A DNA stretch of 34,264 nt from positions 1-34,264 of the forward strand of contig JACZKP010000193.1 in NCBI GenBank assembly GCA_014860005.1, given 5' to 3'. Positions 1-8,877 of this stretch are shown one piece after another. A program made the translations under genes and the position numbers. Position 1 is the stretch's first letter, and each line of letters begins with the position of its first letter. The notes beneath the pieces were generated by a model, which had not been told where the DNA came from, ran no database searches, and saw only the letters and a list, made by a program, of their open reading frames with translations. The stretch is from Verrucomicrobiota bacterium. Its GTDB lineage: Bacteria; Verrucomicrobiota; Verrucomicrobiae; Limisphaerales; UBA11358.

Positions 1-250
1 TCCAGCCAGCGTGAGGCTACGCCTTGCTCGCGTTTCATCCCACAGTCTTCAGCGCCGCTATATTCCCACATTGCTTTGCCTCAATCCACCTTCACCCCCG
101 CTTGTAACCATCCCGCACTTAATCAAAATGAGAACTGCTGATGGACAGGCCAGGATGGTTGACGCAGTGTTGGAGGGTGGTGAGCTAGCAGCGTGTTGTT
201 TGTAGGCGGGGCTGACGCGCTCAATTGACACGGAGAATTTGTTACAACTC
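1..250. other. No gene recognised
   Basis: This stretch precedes the first credible gene. Open frames on both strands are short, lack any recognisable motif and have no convincing ribosome binding site. No repeat, tRNA-like fold or clear promoter was seen. It may hold the promoter of the lipoprotein gene that follows. Confidence 0.5.
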
Positions 251-706
251 ATGAACCCGATTCGGCCAATACAGATATTCAGGCAATTGTGTGTGAATGC
301 CGCGGCGATGATTGCGATGCTCGTTTTGTCCTCCGGGTGCGGCCCCAGCCCGGCCAACAGGCAGTTCCAGCAGCAGATTGCCGAGACCAAGGCGAAGTGC
401 AATGCATCAGAGGTAAGGCGGGCTGTGCTTACGGTGTCGGATTGGTGGGAGGATCCGGATCGTGGTTACATTCCGCTGGAGAAATGGCCGAAAGAGGTTA
501 GAGCTATCGCCCTTTTTCCAGAAGTTGTCGGTGACATCTGGCCACAGATTTTCGAAACCAGTTCAGGCAAAGAGGCTTTAGGTTTGGTGGCCGGTGGAGG
601 TTTTGGACACTGGGGAATTACCGTGTGTCTGGACACCAATAGCGTGCCGAGGGCGCAGGGCAAAATTGTTCCGTGGAAGCACGGGGTATACTTCTGGAGG
701 GACTAA
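251..706 (+). CDS. Putative lipoprotein, hypothetical
   Basis: A 151-aa protein of unknown function. The N-terminus is basic, then hydrophobic, and ends in the lipobox LSSGC with Cys30 as the probable lipidation site, so it is probably an envelope lipoprotein. The rest is soluble, with no motif I recognise. It contains several Trp and Gly residues, including a VAGGGFGHWGI segment and a C-terminal HGVYFWRD. I chose the ATG at 251; a TTG four codons upstream is possible. The next gene, a CPBP protease, starts 32 bp downstream on the same strand, so the two may be cotranscribed. The signal sequence is the main support for a real gene. Confidence 0.6.
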   Translation: MNPIRPIQIFRQLCVNAAAMIAMLVLSSGCGPSPANRQFQQQIAETKAKCNASEVRRAVLTVSDWWEDPDRGYIPLEKWPKEVRAIALFPEVVGDIWPQIFETSSGKEALGLVAGGGFGHWGITVCLDTNSVPRAQGKIVPWKHGVYFWRD

Positions 707-737
707 GCATGCGATCTCAGCTCGAAACTCCACGCCT

Positions 738-1514
738 ATGAATGCGTCTTGGCGGGCTCGTCACGGTTTCGGTTGCGCGTTGGCCTTGGTGCTTTCGTCA
801 CTTGCACTGAACCAGGCATTGCGTGCCGCCTTTGAGAGTAACGCTGGTTTTGCAGACTGGGTGATCTCGCACTCGCTCCTCGTTGAAGATCTTCGCTTTT
901 TCTTTCGAGCATGCCTTTGGCTTGTCATTGTTTACTTATTCTCTCGCGCTCCGGCGATCAGCAGTTTTCTCGATCAGGCAGGGCTGAAACAACGGCCTAC
1001 ATTCTCTGGCTGGATTATGGCGTGGACGGCGGTCGCCTTGGGTTCGGTGCTTCTGATACTTATCACGAAAGGGATCCTGCAACCGAATGAAGTCGCGGCT
1101 CAACAGCATGTTTTCGGCGGCGCACGCTGGCGTTTCTTCATCGTTCAAACAGGTGTTCTCGCACCGTTCTACGAAGAAGTCGTCATGCGCGGCTTCTTGT
1201 ATCGTGCATTTCGTGGGAGTTTTCAGTCGCTACCGAGCGCACTTCTCGTCGTCGCATTGGACTCAGTATACTTCCATTGGGGACTGGCCTCTCGAGATCT
1301 GATCGCTTTTTTGGCACTTATCTTCGGAGGACTCGTATTATGCGCAATTCGCGAGCGAACTGTAAGCACCTGGAATTGCGTCCTTTTCCACGCAGTCTAT
1401 AACGCGACAGTCATGCGACAGTGGTTGATCTGCCTCATTGTTCTGGGTTTGGTGCTGGCATTCTGTTCACGCTACTCCCAACCGAGAACGAACTGCGATA
1501 CCTCGCCCAGATAG
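738..1514 (+). CDS. CPBP-family intramembrane metalloprotease
   Basis: A 258-aa multi-pass membrane protein with the three signatures of the CPBP (CAAX protease/bacteriocin-processing, Abi) family. The EExxxR motif is FYEEVVMRGF (Glu146, Glu147, Arg151). A histidine in the second motif region is VYFHWG (His180), and the third motif is FHAVYNA (His218, Asn222). These residues form the glutamate/histidine active site in the membrane in Rce1-type enzymes. Substrates of bacterial members are mostly unknown. The frame is open further upstream, but that part overlaps the preceding lipoprotein and looks non-coding, so the ATG at 738 is preferred. It is convergent with the yajQ-family gene, with an 86-bp gap. 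Confidence 0.85.
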   Translation: MNASWRARHGFGCALALVLSSLALNQALRAAFESNAGFADWVISHSLLVEDLRFFFRACLWLVIVYLFSRAPAISSFLDQAGLKQRPTFSGWIMAWTAVALGSVLLILITKGILQPNEVAAQQHVFGGARWRFFIVQTGVLAPFYEEVVMRGFLYRAFRGSFQSLPSALLVVALDSVYFHWGLASRDLIAFLALIFGGLVLCAIRERTVSTWNCVLFHAVYNATVMRQWLICLIVLGLVLAFCSRYSQPRTNCDTSPR

Positions 1515-1600
1515 TCCTTTTGTTCGAGTGGCGATCGGAGACAGTTATGCAAGTCTCCTCGACCGCGAGCTGGCCTGGAGTTCAATCCCGCACCCGCGGT

Positions 1601-2086
1601 TCAGTCCCGGAAATTCACGAATTGCACCGGCACGGGAAACTCCTTCGCCTGGACGGCACCGATGACAGACTGCAATTCGTCCCGGCTCTTGCCGGTGACG
1701 CGCACTTCGTCGCCTTGAATCTGGGTCGTAACCTTGAATTTGCCGTCGCGGATGAAGCCGGTGATCTGTTTGGCGACAGTGGACTCGATGCCCTGCTTGA
1801 TTTTGATGACCTGGCGTCCGTGGCCCAGCGGGGAAATTTCCGGCTCGGCTTTCTCGACGCTCTTGAGGCTGATGCCGCGTTTGGCGAGCCGGCCCATGAC
1901 CATGTCCTCAAGGGAGCGCAGTTTGAATTGATCCTCGGCGGCGAGTTTGATTTCGCTCTTATCAAGGGTGATGGCAGCGGTGCTGCCTTTGAAGTCGAAG
2001 CGGGTGGCCAGTTCCTTTTTGGCCTGATTGACGGCGTTCTCGATTTCCATCGAGTTCACCTTGGAGACAATGTCGAAAGAAGGCAT
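1601..2086 (-). CDS. YajQ family nucleotide-binding protein
   Basis: A 161-aa protein matching the YajQ (DUF520) family over its full usual length. It begins MPSFDIVSKVN and has the conserved FDFKGS segment, then LEDMVMGRLAKRGI, and ends in PVQFVNFRD, all family hallmarks. The fold is two ferredoxin-like domains. Some members bind cyclic di-GMP, others tRNA or GTP, and the role here is unknown. The frame extends 77 codons upstream, but homology begins at the Met at 2086, so that start is used. The gene is divergent from the SGNH hydrolase gene, so the 145 bp between them should carry promoters for both. Cytosolic. Confidence 0.92.
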   Translation of the reverse strand: MPSFDIVSKVNSMEIENAVNQAKKELATRFDFKGSTAAITLDKSEIKLAAEDQFKLRSLEDMVMGRLAKRGISLKSVEKAEPEISPLGHGRQVIKIKQGIESTVAKQITGFIRDGKFKVTTQIQGDEVRVTGKSRDELQSVIGAVQAKEFPVPVQFVNFRD

Positions 2087-2231
2087 GGGCGCAGGATAAA
2101 CGGAGTGCGGACGGAGGAAAGGCGGAAGTTGGGCGCGCTGCGCTACTGAACGGATCAGCAGTTTTGCCCGCGCGCGTCCATTTCTCTCGACTTGGCTGGC
2201 AGGGGCTGGAACTTTTCGCGGGCACGACGAG

Positions 2232-3332
2232 ATGAACGCTGTTACTCCAAAACCATCGCTCGGGAAGCGCCTGCTGCAAAACCTCGCATTGTCGGGCGGA
2301 GTATTTTTGATGTGCATCGTTCTTTTCGAGGTGGTTCTGCGAATGTGCGGCTTTGGGCGTTTGGAGATCTATGAGCCGGACGCCAGGCTTTATTGGCGGC
2401 TGAAGCCGAATCAGACGTGTTTCACCAAGGTTGGCCGCAAGCCGGTGCGGATCGATTCTCACGGCACCCGCGGCACGGAATTCACAGCGCAGAAACCGGC
2501 GAACACGCTTCGCATCCTGTCACTGGGAGATTCACGGACGTTTGGCTGGGGCTTGAGCGAAGCCGAGACCTATTCGGTGGAACTGGGCCGGCTGCTGCAG
2601 GCGAACCTTGATGGGGAGTTGTCGTCAACCGCTGCAGGCGGCGAGGCAGGATCACCGACTGCAGGAGTAAATGCGTTTACCGCACGGGCGGGCAGGCGGG
2701 TGGAGGTCATCAATGCCGGGGTCAATGCATGGTCATATCAGCAGATGCTGGTGTTTTATCGTGACATTGCGGTGGCCTGGCAGCCGGATGTTGTTATCGT
2801 GGGCGAAGCGAATTTGTGGACGCAGTTCTCGGAGGGGAACAGTCCTGAGTTTGTGAAGCAGTTCATATTGCGCGTACGGCTGAAGAATCTGCTACGGCGC
2901 TCGGCAATCTACCATTTCGTGGTGGAGGTAAAACTACGGGATTTCTACGAGCGGCACCGCACTAAGTTCATTCCGGTAGATCCAGCGCAGGATACGTTGT
3001 TCAAGGAGCAGCAGCAGGCGGATCCGGAGGCGGCCTTCCGTGAAGCCATAACAGAACTGTGCCGGATGGTGGTCACGAACGGCGCCACACCGGTGTTGCT
3101 CTTCCTGCCCCGGCTGGAGGAACTGGACGTCAGCAAGCCCGCCGCCGGACTGCAGCTCAAACGCGGGATTGCGGGCCAGCTTGGAACTTCATTTGTCAAC
3201 GTCGCGCCTGATCTGGTCGCGAAAGGGAAGGCACTTTACTTGGAGGCGGACCCTGTTCATCTTAATGCTCAAGGCAACGCCATTGTGGCGCAACGTTTGT
3301 TTGAAACCATGACCAACTCCTTGGTGCAATGA
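2232..3332 (+). CDS. SGNH/GDSL-type hydrolase, membrane-anchored
   Basis: A 366-aa protein with one N-terminal membrane anchor (about residues 18-38). The following domain has SGNH-hydrolase features: a GDS block in ILSLGDSRTFGWG (Ser101), an Asn/Gly block around INAGVNAWSYQQ, and a C-terminal Asp-His pair in DPVHLNAQG (Asp340, His343). Such proteins often remove or add acyl groups on extracellular polysaccharides, so an envelope-facing esterase role is an inference. The stop overlaps the start of the DUF5989 gene in an ATGA arrangement, indicating translational coupling. It is the first gene of a likely operon with DUF5989 and the O-antigen-ligase-like gene. Confidence 0.82.
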   Translation: MNAVTPKPSLGKRLLQNLALSGGVFLMCIVLFEVVLRMCGFGRLEIYEPDARLYWRLKPNQTCFTKVGRKPVRIDSHGTRGTEFTAQKPANTLRILSLGDSRTFGWGLSEAETYSVELGRLLQANLDGELSSTAAGGEAGSPTAGVNAFTARAGRRVEVINAGVNAWSYQQMLVFYRDIAVAWQPDVVIVGEANLWTQFSEGNSPEFVKQFILRVRLKNLLRRSAIYHFVVEVKLRDFYERHRTKFIPVDPAQDTLFKEQQQADPEAAFREAITELCRMVVTNGATPVLLFLPRLEELDVSKPAAGLQLKRGIAGQLGTSFVNVAPDLVAKGKALYLEADPVHLNAQGNAIVAQRLFETMTNSLVQ

Positions 3333-3487
3333 ACCGATTGGCGATCATAAAGGAATTCCTAACGTTTTTGCGCGAACGAAAGAAATGGTGGATTGCGCCG
3401 ATCGTGATTTTCCTCCTGTTGCTGGGTGGATTGCTGGTTTTTGCGAAGGGTTCGGCGCTGGCGCCATTCATCTACAGTTTGTTTTAG
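3329..3487 (+). CDS. DUF5989 family small membrane protein
   Basis: A 52-aa protein. It has a basic N-terminal helix ending in RERKKWW, then a single hydrophobic segment (about residues 22-39), and the ending GSALAPFIYSLF. The RKKWW block and the GSALAPFIY tail are characteristic of DUF5989, a miniprotein family usually found beside SGNH hydrolases and polysaccharide or nodulation-type genes. Molecular function is not known. The ATG overlaps the TGA of the upstream SGNH gene by ATGA, so it is very likely translated with it. The gene ends 81 bp before the O-antigen-ligase-like gene. It is easily missed because of its size. Confidence 0.8.
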   Translation: MNRLAIIKEFLTFLRERKKWWIAPIVIFLLLLGGLLVFAKGSALAPFIYSLF

Positions 3488-3568
3488 GAATCCTGCACGT
3501 AGCATCGGCGGCTTACCGTCAGGAACGACAGCGCCCGAGTTTTAATCTGTGATCACTACTGAAGCTTT

Positions 3569-5470
3569 ATGAATCGAGAGGCTGCGGATCGTTGGTGTGA
3601 ACGCGGCATACTCGGCCTGGTGTTGGCCATTCTGGTGTTTGGCCCGCTGGCCACCGGAGGCGTGGGCCGCCTGGAATTCCTGGTGATCCAAGGGTTGACG
3701 CTTGGCGTCCTGTTGCTCTGGGGACTGCGGCTTTGGGTGAGTGGCCGCCCACAATTTCTCTGGCCACCCATTTGCTGGGCGGTGGTGGGGTTTACTGTTT
3801 ACGCCGTGGCGCGTTACCTGACCTGTGACATTGAATATGTCGGGCGGAAGGAACTGCTGCGTGTGCTGGTCTATGCGACGCTGTTTTTTGCCATCCTGAA
3901 CAACCTGCACCGGCAGGAATCCACGCAGATCATCAGTTTCACGATGATTTTCCTGGCGATGGCTATCTCGATGTATGCGGTTTACCAGTTTTTGTCCGGT
4001 TCAGATAGAATCTGGAATTTCGCCTCGTTTTACAAGGGCCGCGCGTCGGGGACTTACATTTCGCCGAATCATCTGGCGGGATTTCTGGAAATGCTGCTTC
4101 CGCTGGCCCTGGCCTACACGCTGGCAAGCCGGGCCAAGCCGGTGCTGAAGATTTTTCTTGCCTACGCTGCGTTGATGACAGTGGCAGGGATCGGCGTGAC
4201 CGTGTCGCGCGGGGGGTGGGTGTCGGCGGGCGTGGCGCTCATCGTGCTTTTCGGGGTGCTGGTGCTGCATCGGAATTATCGCCTGCCGGCCTTGATCCTG
4301 ATGGTGGTTCTGATTGGCTCGGGGACGTTCTTTCTGTTAAAGACCGATCATCTGACCGCGCGTTTCAAGGCCGGCGTGGAAGCGGGGCAGAATTTCGAGG
4401 CGGACACCCGATATGAAATGTGGGGTGCGGCGGTGCGGATGTGGCAGGACCATCCCTGGTTCGGGGTGGGGCCGGGACATTATGATTACCGGTTTCGGGC
4501 GTACCGGCCCGAGACGGTGCAACTCCGGCCCGAGCGGGTTCACAACGAGTACCTCAATACACTGGTGGATTGGGGCGTGATCGGCGCGGCCATCGTCGTG
4601 TTGGCGCTGGGCACATTGTTCGTTGGTCTGGTGAGAACTTGGAAACATGTCCGCAAGCCGGAAAGGGAATTCCGGTCGAATCACAGCAACAAGTTTGCGT
4701 TTGTCCTCGGGGCGGCGGCGGGGCTACTGGCATTGCTGATTCATTCGATCGTGGAGTTCAACCTGCAAATCCCCGCCAACGCGATTCTGGCGGTCAGTCT
4801 GATGGCATTGATTTCGAGCCATTTGCGATTTGCGACCGAGGGGTATTGGTTCAGCCTTGGGACTCCGGGGAAACTGGTGACCACCGGCTTTTTGGTGGCG
4901 GCGTTTGCGTGGTTGAGCCATCAAGAAGTCCGGTTGGGACGCGAATATGCACAACTGCATAAGGCGCGAAGCGTTCCGTTTCTCTCCCAGGACTGGTTCA
5001 CGGCGATGGAAAGTGCCGCCAGGGTTGAACCAACCAATTTTGAAACCAGCTACGCCATCGGTGAAGCGTACCGACTACAGAGCTTCGACGGGGCTGAGAA
5101 CTACGGCGACCTGGCCACGAATGCCATGACTTGGTTCGCATGTGGCATGGAAACCAACCCGTTTGACGGATATAATCACATGCGATATGGGATGTGCCTG
5201 GATTGGCTGGATCGCCCGGACGAAGCGGAATCCTTCTTCCATAAGGCGGAGGAGATGGACCCAAACGGTTATTTCACCCTGGCCCACGTTGGTTGGCATT
5301 ACATACAAACTGGCAATTATGCGGCCGCGAAACCCTGGTTTGAGCGGTCTCTGAGGCTTCAGTGGAGGACCAACGACATCGCCGTGAGAAACTTGGAAAT
5401 CACCAATGCGCGAATGTTGGAGCAGGCATCAAAACAAAGCACCCTGCCTGTCACAAGCCCCTCTGAATAA
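3569..5470 (+). CDS. O-antigen ligase/polymerase-like protein with TPR tail
   Basis: A 633-aa membrane protein. Roughly the first 450 residues carry about ten or more hydrophobic segments, with a large loop between them. The loop contains WFGVGPGHYDYRF and RVHNEYLNTLVDWG, the pattern of the Wzy_C (O-antigen ligase/polymerase) family, where the HNxYL block lies in the periplasmic catalytic loop. The remaining 150-170 residues are soluble and look like TPR helices (for example YGMCLDWLDRPDEAESFF). The fusion of a ligase-like core to TPRs is common in this broad family. It probably polymerises or transfers an extracellular polysaccharide; the substrate cannot be read from sequence. It follows the SGNH and DUF5989 genes. 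Confidence 0.85.
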   Translation: MNREAADRWCERGILGLVLAILVFGPLATGGVGRLEFLVIQGLTLGVLLLWGLRLWVSGRPQFLWPPICWAVVGFTVYAVARYLTCDIEYVGRKELLRVLVYATLFFAILNNLHRQESTQIISFTMIFLAMAISMYAVYQFLSGSDRIWNFASFYKGRASGTYISPNHLAGFLEMLLPLALAYTLASRAKPVLKIFLAYAALMTVAGIGVTVSRGGWVSAGVALIVLFGVLVLHRNYRLPALILMVVLIGSGTFFLLKTDHLTARFKAGVEAGQNFEADTRYEMWGAAVRMWQDHPWFGVGPGHYDYRFRAYRPETVQLRPERVHNEYLNTLVDWGVIGAAIVVLALGTLFVGLVRTWKHVRKPEREFRSNHSNKFAFVLGAAAGLLALLIHSIVEFNLQIPANAILAVSLMALISSHLRFATEGYWFSLGTPGKLVTTGFLVAAFAWLSHQEVRLGREYAQLHKARSVPFLSQDWFTAMESAARVEPTNFETSYAIGEAYRLQSFDGAENYGDLATNAMTWFACGMETNPFDGYNHMRYGMCLDWLDRPDEAESFFHKAEEMDPNGYFTLAHVGWHYIQTGNYAAAKPWFERSLRLQWRTNDIAVRNLEITNARMLEQASKQSTLPVTSPSE

Positions 5471-5586
5471 GCTGGCAAACTTGCGCAAATAGGCGGGAAT
5501 GAGTTCCCCCAAAGTTGCGTGAAACCGCTGACTGGGTAAGTCTTTGCACCGCCGACAGAACGGGCAAAATTTTTATGAATATTCGG

Positions 5587-5614
5587 TTGACATTCCGGGA
5601 CACAACCCTAGACT
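5587..5614 (+). promoter_or_regulatory. Sigma70-like promoter for the FecR-domain gene
   Basis: TTGACA at 5587-5592 and TAGACT at 5609-5614 are separated by 16 bp, a perfect -35 and a four-of-six -10 match. They lie 38 bp upstream of the FecR gene start at 5652, which also has an AGGAG ribosome binding site at 5643-5647. A verrucomicrobial housekeeping promoter of this type is an assumption. Confidence 0.5.
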
Positions 5615-5651
5615 GACGACAGATTAACAACATTGTTGGATCAGGAGCCTT

Positions 5652-6473
5652 ATGAAACAAACAAGAACGCTCGCAACTTGGTTCGTCGCCTGCACAATGG
5701 CCTGCGCGATGATTACGACTGCAACCGCAGAATCCGTCAAGGATCGCACCGGCAAAGTGGTGCGGATTAAAGGCGCAGCTCGTTACTCCACCGGCGATAA
5801 TGTTTGGCAACCGCTCAAGGTTGGCACAGTCCTTAAATCGGGGAACGTGGTTCAAACCGCCGCCGGTTCGTTCGTGGACATTGTGATCAACGAATCAGCT
5901 TCTGCTCCGTCTCCTCGCGGCGGGGCTGCTGCGACTCCGACCCCGCTTAGTAATCAGCCGGCGTCCGCACAGGACGTCGTGCGCGTGCTCGAAGATTCCG
6001 TGCTGGCGGTTGATAAATTGTCCGCCGTTCAAACGGGTGCGGATAAGGTGACCGAAACGCAGCTTGATCTTCGCAGCGGAAAGATTTTTGGAACGGTCAA
6101 GAAGATGTCTGCCGCTTCGCGGTTTGAGGTGAAGATTCCCAACGGCGTTGCGGGTGTGCGCGGAACGGTATATTTCATCAGCGCTGACGGCGTGATTTCG
6201 GTAGTGAGTGGTTCGATGGTGGTGGCCTACACCAAGGGGGACGAGGTGGTCACGCAGGTGATCTCGAGCGGTTGGCAGTTCGATACGCGTACGGGCCAGC
6301 TAAATCCCATCCCGCCAGCAACCATGAATCAGTTTAACCTTTGGTTGTCCGAAACCCGTTTTGTGGATTACCTCCTGCCTCAGTTGCCGCGGGATTACAC
6401 CGTCTATCCAGTGTCCATCCATGATCGTGGCGATTCCAATGATGGGGGATATTGGTGGGAGTTCGCGAAATAA
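5652..6473 (+). CDS. FecR-domain secreted protein
   Basis: A 273-aa protein with a cleavable-looking signal peptide (about residues 1-27, ending ITTATAES). The FecR domain follows: an N-terminal beta segment (KVVRIKGAARYS, then LKSGNVVQTAAGSFVDI), a Ser/Pro/Ala-rich insert, and the core IPNGVAGVRGTVYFI followed by VVSGSMVVAY. FecR domains are periplasmic in iron signalling, but stand-alone FecR proteins like this are frequently encoded next to CHASE2 cyclases, as here. A promoter, a good ribosome binding site and a strong terminator frame the gene, so it can be expressed as a single unit. No FecI-type sigma factor is nearby, so classical iron regulation is unlikely. Confidence 0.85.
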   Translation: MKQTRTLATWFVACTMACAMITTATAESVKDRTGKVVRIKGAARYSTGDNVWQPLKVGTVLKSGNVVQTAAGSFVDIVINESASAPSPRGGAAATPTPLSNQPASAQDVVRVLEDSVLAVDKLSAVQTGADKVTETQLDLRSGKIFGTVKKMSAASRFEVKIPNGVAGVRGTVYFISADGVISVVSGSMVVAYTKGDEVVTQVISSGWQFDTRTGQLNPIPPATMNQFNLWLSETRFVDYLLPQLPRDYTVYPVSIHDRGDSNDGGYWWEFAK

Positions 6474-6516
6474 TGGCGTCACCATGCGGGCTAGGTAACA
6501 GAAAGTCGAATATTTC

Positions 6517-6551
6517 AAACCAGAGCAGCCTTGAGTTGCTCTGGTTTTTTT
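6517..6551 (+). terminator. Rho-independent terminator after the FecR gene
   Basis: A perfect 11-bp stem, AAACCAGAGCA (6517-6527) with TGCTCTGGTTT (6537-6547), has a 9-nt loop and ends in a run of seven T (6545-6551). It lies 43 bp after the FecR stop and only 16 bp before the probable start of the cyclase gene. Confidence 0.85.
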
Positions 6552-6567
6552 GTTTAGTTCAGCGCCG

Positions 6568-8877
6568 GTGAAGCTCAAGCTCCGCAAACCCGCGCCCATC
6601 TTGATCACCGCATGCATGGTGCTGGTGGTGATCCTTGTTCGGCTGCTTCACCTGGATTTTTTCGACCGGCTCGAACGTATGACCTATGACATGCGCGTTC
6701 GGGCCGCTTTGGCCTTCCCTCAGCCAGCAGCAACAAATCTTGGATTTGTTTCCATTGACGAAGAGAGCATAGACCAAGTGCGGACCAATGCGGTGGGATT
6801 CAAGTTCGGCCTATACTGGCCGCGCCAGGTTTACGGGAGGTTGATTCAGGAACTTTCGCTGCAAGGTGCAAAGGCGGTGGCGTTTGATGTAGTGTTCGGC
6901 GAATTGCGGGAGGATCACGCGTCCGTGGAAATGGCCGATGGCGGCTTCATGGAATCGGATGAGTTTTTTGCACGGCAGATGCGGGAAGCGGACAATGTGC
7001 TTCTTGCCACAACCACGGACCTCAAAATCCCAGACCTGTTCCTCACCAATGCGCTAGCCATCGGCGACATCACCACGGACAAGGATGCTGATGGGATTCT
7101 GCGGCGCGCCAAGGCGTTTCGCATCCGCCGGCAATGGCACGCAGCATTCCGGCAGGTGGCGGCTGATGCCGAATATGGCATTGACATCGACCGCGCCCGA
7201 GTTGAGCCGGGACGGATTGTATTGCCGCAAGCGAATGGGGAAGAGATCGAAATTCCAGTGGACGACAACAACAATTTCGAACTGGCCGATTTCGGTGCCC
7301 TGCCGCCGGGCATGTCACCAATCGCACGAGCCTTCACGGAAGAACGGATCTGGCACATGGGCATCGTGCTGGCCGCGCAAGAACTGGGTTTGGATTTGCA
7401 GAAAGCCGAAATAGCGCTCGATGGCGGGCGCATCACGCTGCGCGCTCCAAGCGGTGCGCAACGAGTCCTGCCGGTGGATTCACAAGGCTATTTTTACGTG
7501 AATTGGCGGTTGCCGCCGAATGCCGCTGCGCTGGAACACGAACCAATCCATTCGCTCTTGGCGCAGTACAAACGCCGGATTGATGGTGAACCCGGGGAAT
7601 TCCGTAACAATTGGAAGGACAAACTCGTAGTCGTCGGCTCCAACGTCCGGGGCGGCAATGATCTCACCGACCGTGGAGCCACCCCATTGGAAAGGGACAC
7701 CTTGCTGGTGAGCAAGCACTGGAATGTTGCAAACTCCATTATCACCGGACGGTTTGTGCGTCGGACTTCACTGGCAACGGACTGTGTATTGATCGCCTTG
7801 CTCGGCATCGTGACGGCGGTGCTGACCTGGCGTTTGCGAGTGTTCTCGGCAGCCGGGGGCATTGTCGTGCTGGCCTTGGCCTATTGTGGCCTCGGCCTCT
7901 TGCTGTATGTGCAATACGGTTATTGGTTGCCGTTGGTTCTGCCCATTGTCGGTGCGGTGCTCGTCGAGCATGGGCTGCTGGTCACTTATCGCGTGGTTTT
8001 CGAACAACGCGAGAAGCGGCGCCTGCGGTCAGTTTTTGACAAGATGGTTTCGCCGCACGTTGCCAAGGAGGTTTTGGAAATGGATACCCTTGCGCTCGGT
8101 GGCTCGCGCCGCGAGATTACCGTGTTTTTCGCTGACGTGCGAGGGTTCACTGAATTGACAGATGCAACGCACGAACGGGCGGCGCGAATCGTCGCAGAGC
8201 GCAATCTTTCCGGCGCCGCCGCGGATGCCGTGTACGATGAACAGGCCCGTGGCATGCTTGAAACCGTCAATCGCTACCTCTCGCTGGTGGCCAATGTGGT
8301 GACACGGCATGACGGGACTTTGGATAAATACATCGGCGATTGTGTTATGGCCTACTGGGGTGCCCCGACGCCCAAGCCCCAGCACGCGCTTCATTGCGTG
8401 CGTGCGGCCATTGACGCTCAAAGGGCAATTCACGAATTGAACCGCGAACGCGGCGAAGAGAACAAACGCCGGGAGCGGGAGAATGAGGATGGCGCCAAGA
8501 TGGGTCTCTCCGCACTACCTATGCTGCCAATGCTTTCGCTGGGCAGCGGCATCAACTCCGGGGTGGCGATTGCGGGATTCATGGGGTCGGAGGAACATGA
8601 GCTCAGTTACACTGTCTTTGGTCGCGAGGTTAATCTTGCCAGCCGGCTGGAGGCGGTTTCGGGGCGCGGTCGTATCGTCATTGGCGAAACTACTTACCAG
8701 GAACTCCGGCGCGACGATCCAGCGTTGGCCGTAACCTGCATCGAACTACCGCCCGCGACCGTCAAAGGTTTCCGCACGGCCATCAAGAACTACGAAGTGC
8801 CTTGGTTGTCCGTTGCGTCTGCAACCAGCCCGAGTTCAACTCCGCCAGCGGAGAAAAGCACGGCGGCACTCCGGTGA
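6568..8877 (+). CDS. CHASE2-domain class III adenylate/guanylate cyclase
   Basis: About 769 aa. One N-terminal membrane segment (residues 10-28) is followed by an extracytoplasmic CHASE2 sensor domain (about 35-395), three membrane helices (about 400-475) and a cytosolic class III cyclase domain. Catalytic features are visible: the first metal Asp in VFFADVRGF (Asp523), the second in KYIGDCVMAY (Asp591), a purine-site Lys587, and Asn689 and Arg693 in REVNLASRLE. It should make cAMP or, less likely, cGMP. The GTG at 6568 is the preferred start. A TTG at 6550 lies inside the upstream terminator and an ATG at 6616 would remove part of the first helix. The catalytic domain has two inserts: about 533-563 and a charged stretch about 624-648. 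Confidence 0.88.
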   Translation: MKLKLRKPAPILITACMVLVVILVRLLHLDFFDRLERMTYDMRVRAALAFPQPAATNLGFVSIDEESIDQVRTNAVGFKFGLYWPRQVYGRLIQELSLQGAKAVAFDVVFGELREDHASVEMADGGFMESDEFFARQMREADNVLLATTTDLKIPDLFLTNALAIGDITTDKDADGILRRAKAFRIRRQWHAAFRQVAADAEYGIDIDRARVEPGRIVLPQANGEEIEIPVDDNNNFELADFGALPPGMSPIARAFTEERIWHMGIVLAAQELGLDLQKAEIALDGGRITLRAPSGAQRVLPVDSQGYFYVNWRLPPNAAALEHEPIHSLLAQYKRRIDGEPGEFRNNWKDKLVVVGSNVRGGNDLTDRGATPLERDTLLVSKHWNVANSIITGRFVRRTSLATDCVLIALLGIVTAVLTWRLRVFSAAGGIVVLALAYCGLGLLLYVQYGYWLPLVLPIVGAVLVEHGLLVTYRVVFEQREKRRLRSVFDKMVSPHVAKEVLEMDTLALGGSRREITVFFADVRGFTELTDATHERAARIVAERNLSGAAADAVYDEQARGMLETVNRYLSLVANVVTRHDGTLDKYIGDCVMAYWGAPTPKPQHALHCVRAAIDAQRAIHELNRERGEENKRRERENEDGAKMGLSALPMLPMLSLGSGINSGVAIAGFMGSEEHELSYTVFGREVNLASRLEAVSGRGRIVIGETTYQELRRDDPALAVTCIELPPATVKGFRTAIKNYEVPWLSVASATSPSSTPPAEKSTAALR

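Noticed and set aside
1421..2149. Plus-strand 242-aa frame opposite the yajQ-family gene
   Set aside because: Antisense to a full-length YajQ-family protein; no motif.
5490..5520. Short inverted repeat GGGAATGAGTTCCC as a terminator of the ligase-like gene
   Set aside because: The stem is only about five base pairs and is not followed by a T-run.
6550..6567. TTG at 6550 as the start of the cyclase gene
   Set aside because: It lies in the T-run of the upstream terminator and adds residues not expected before the first membrane helix.
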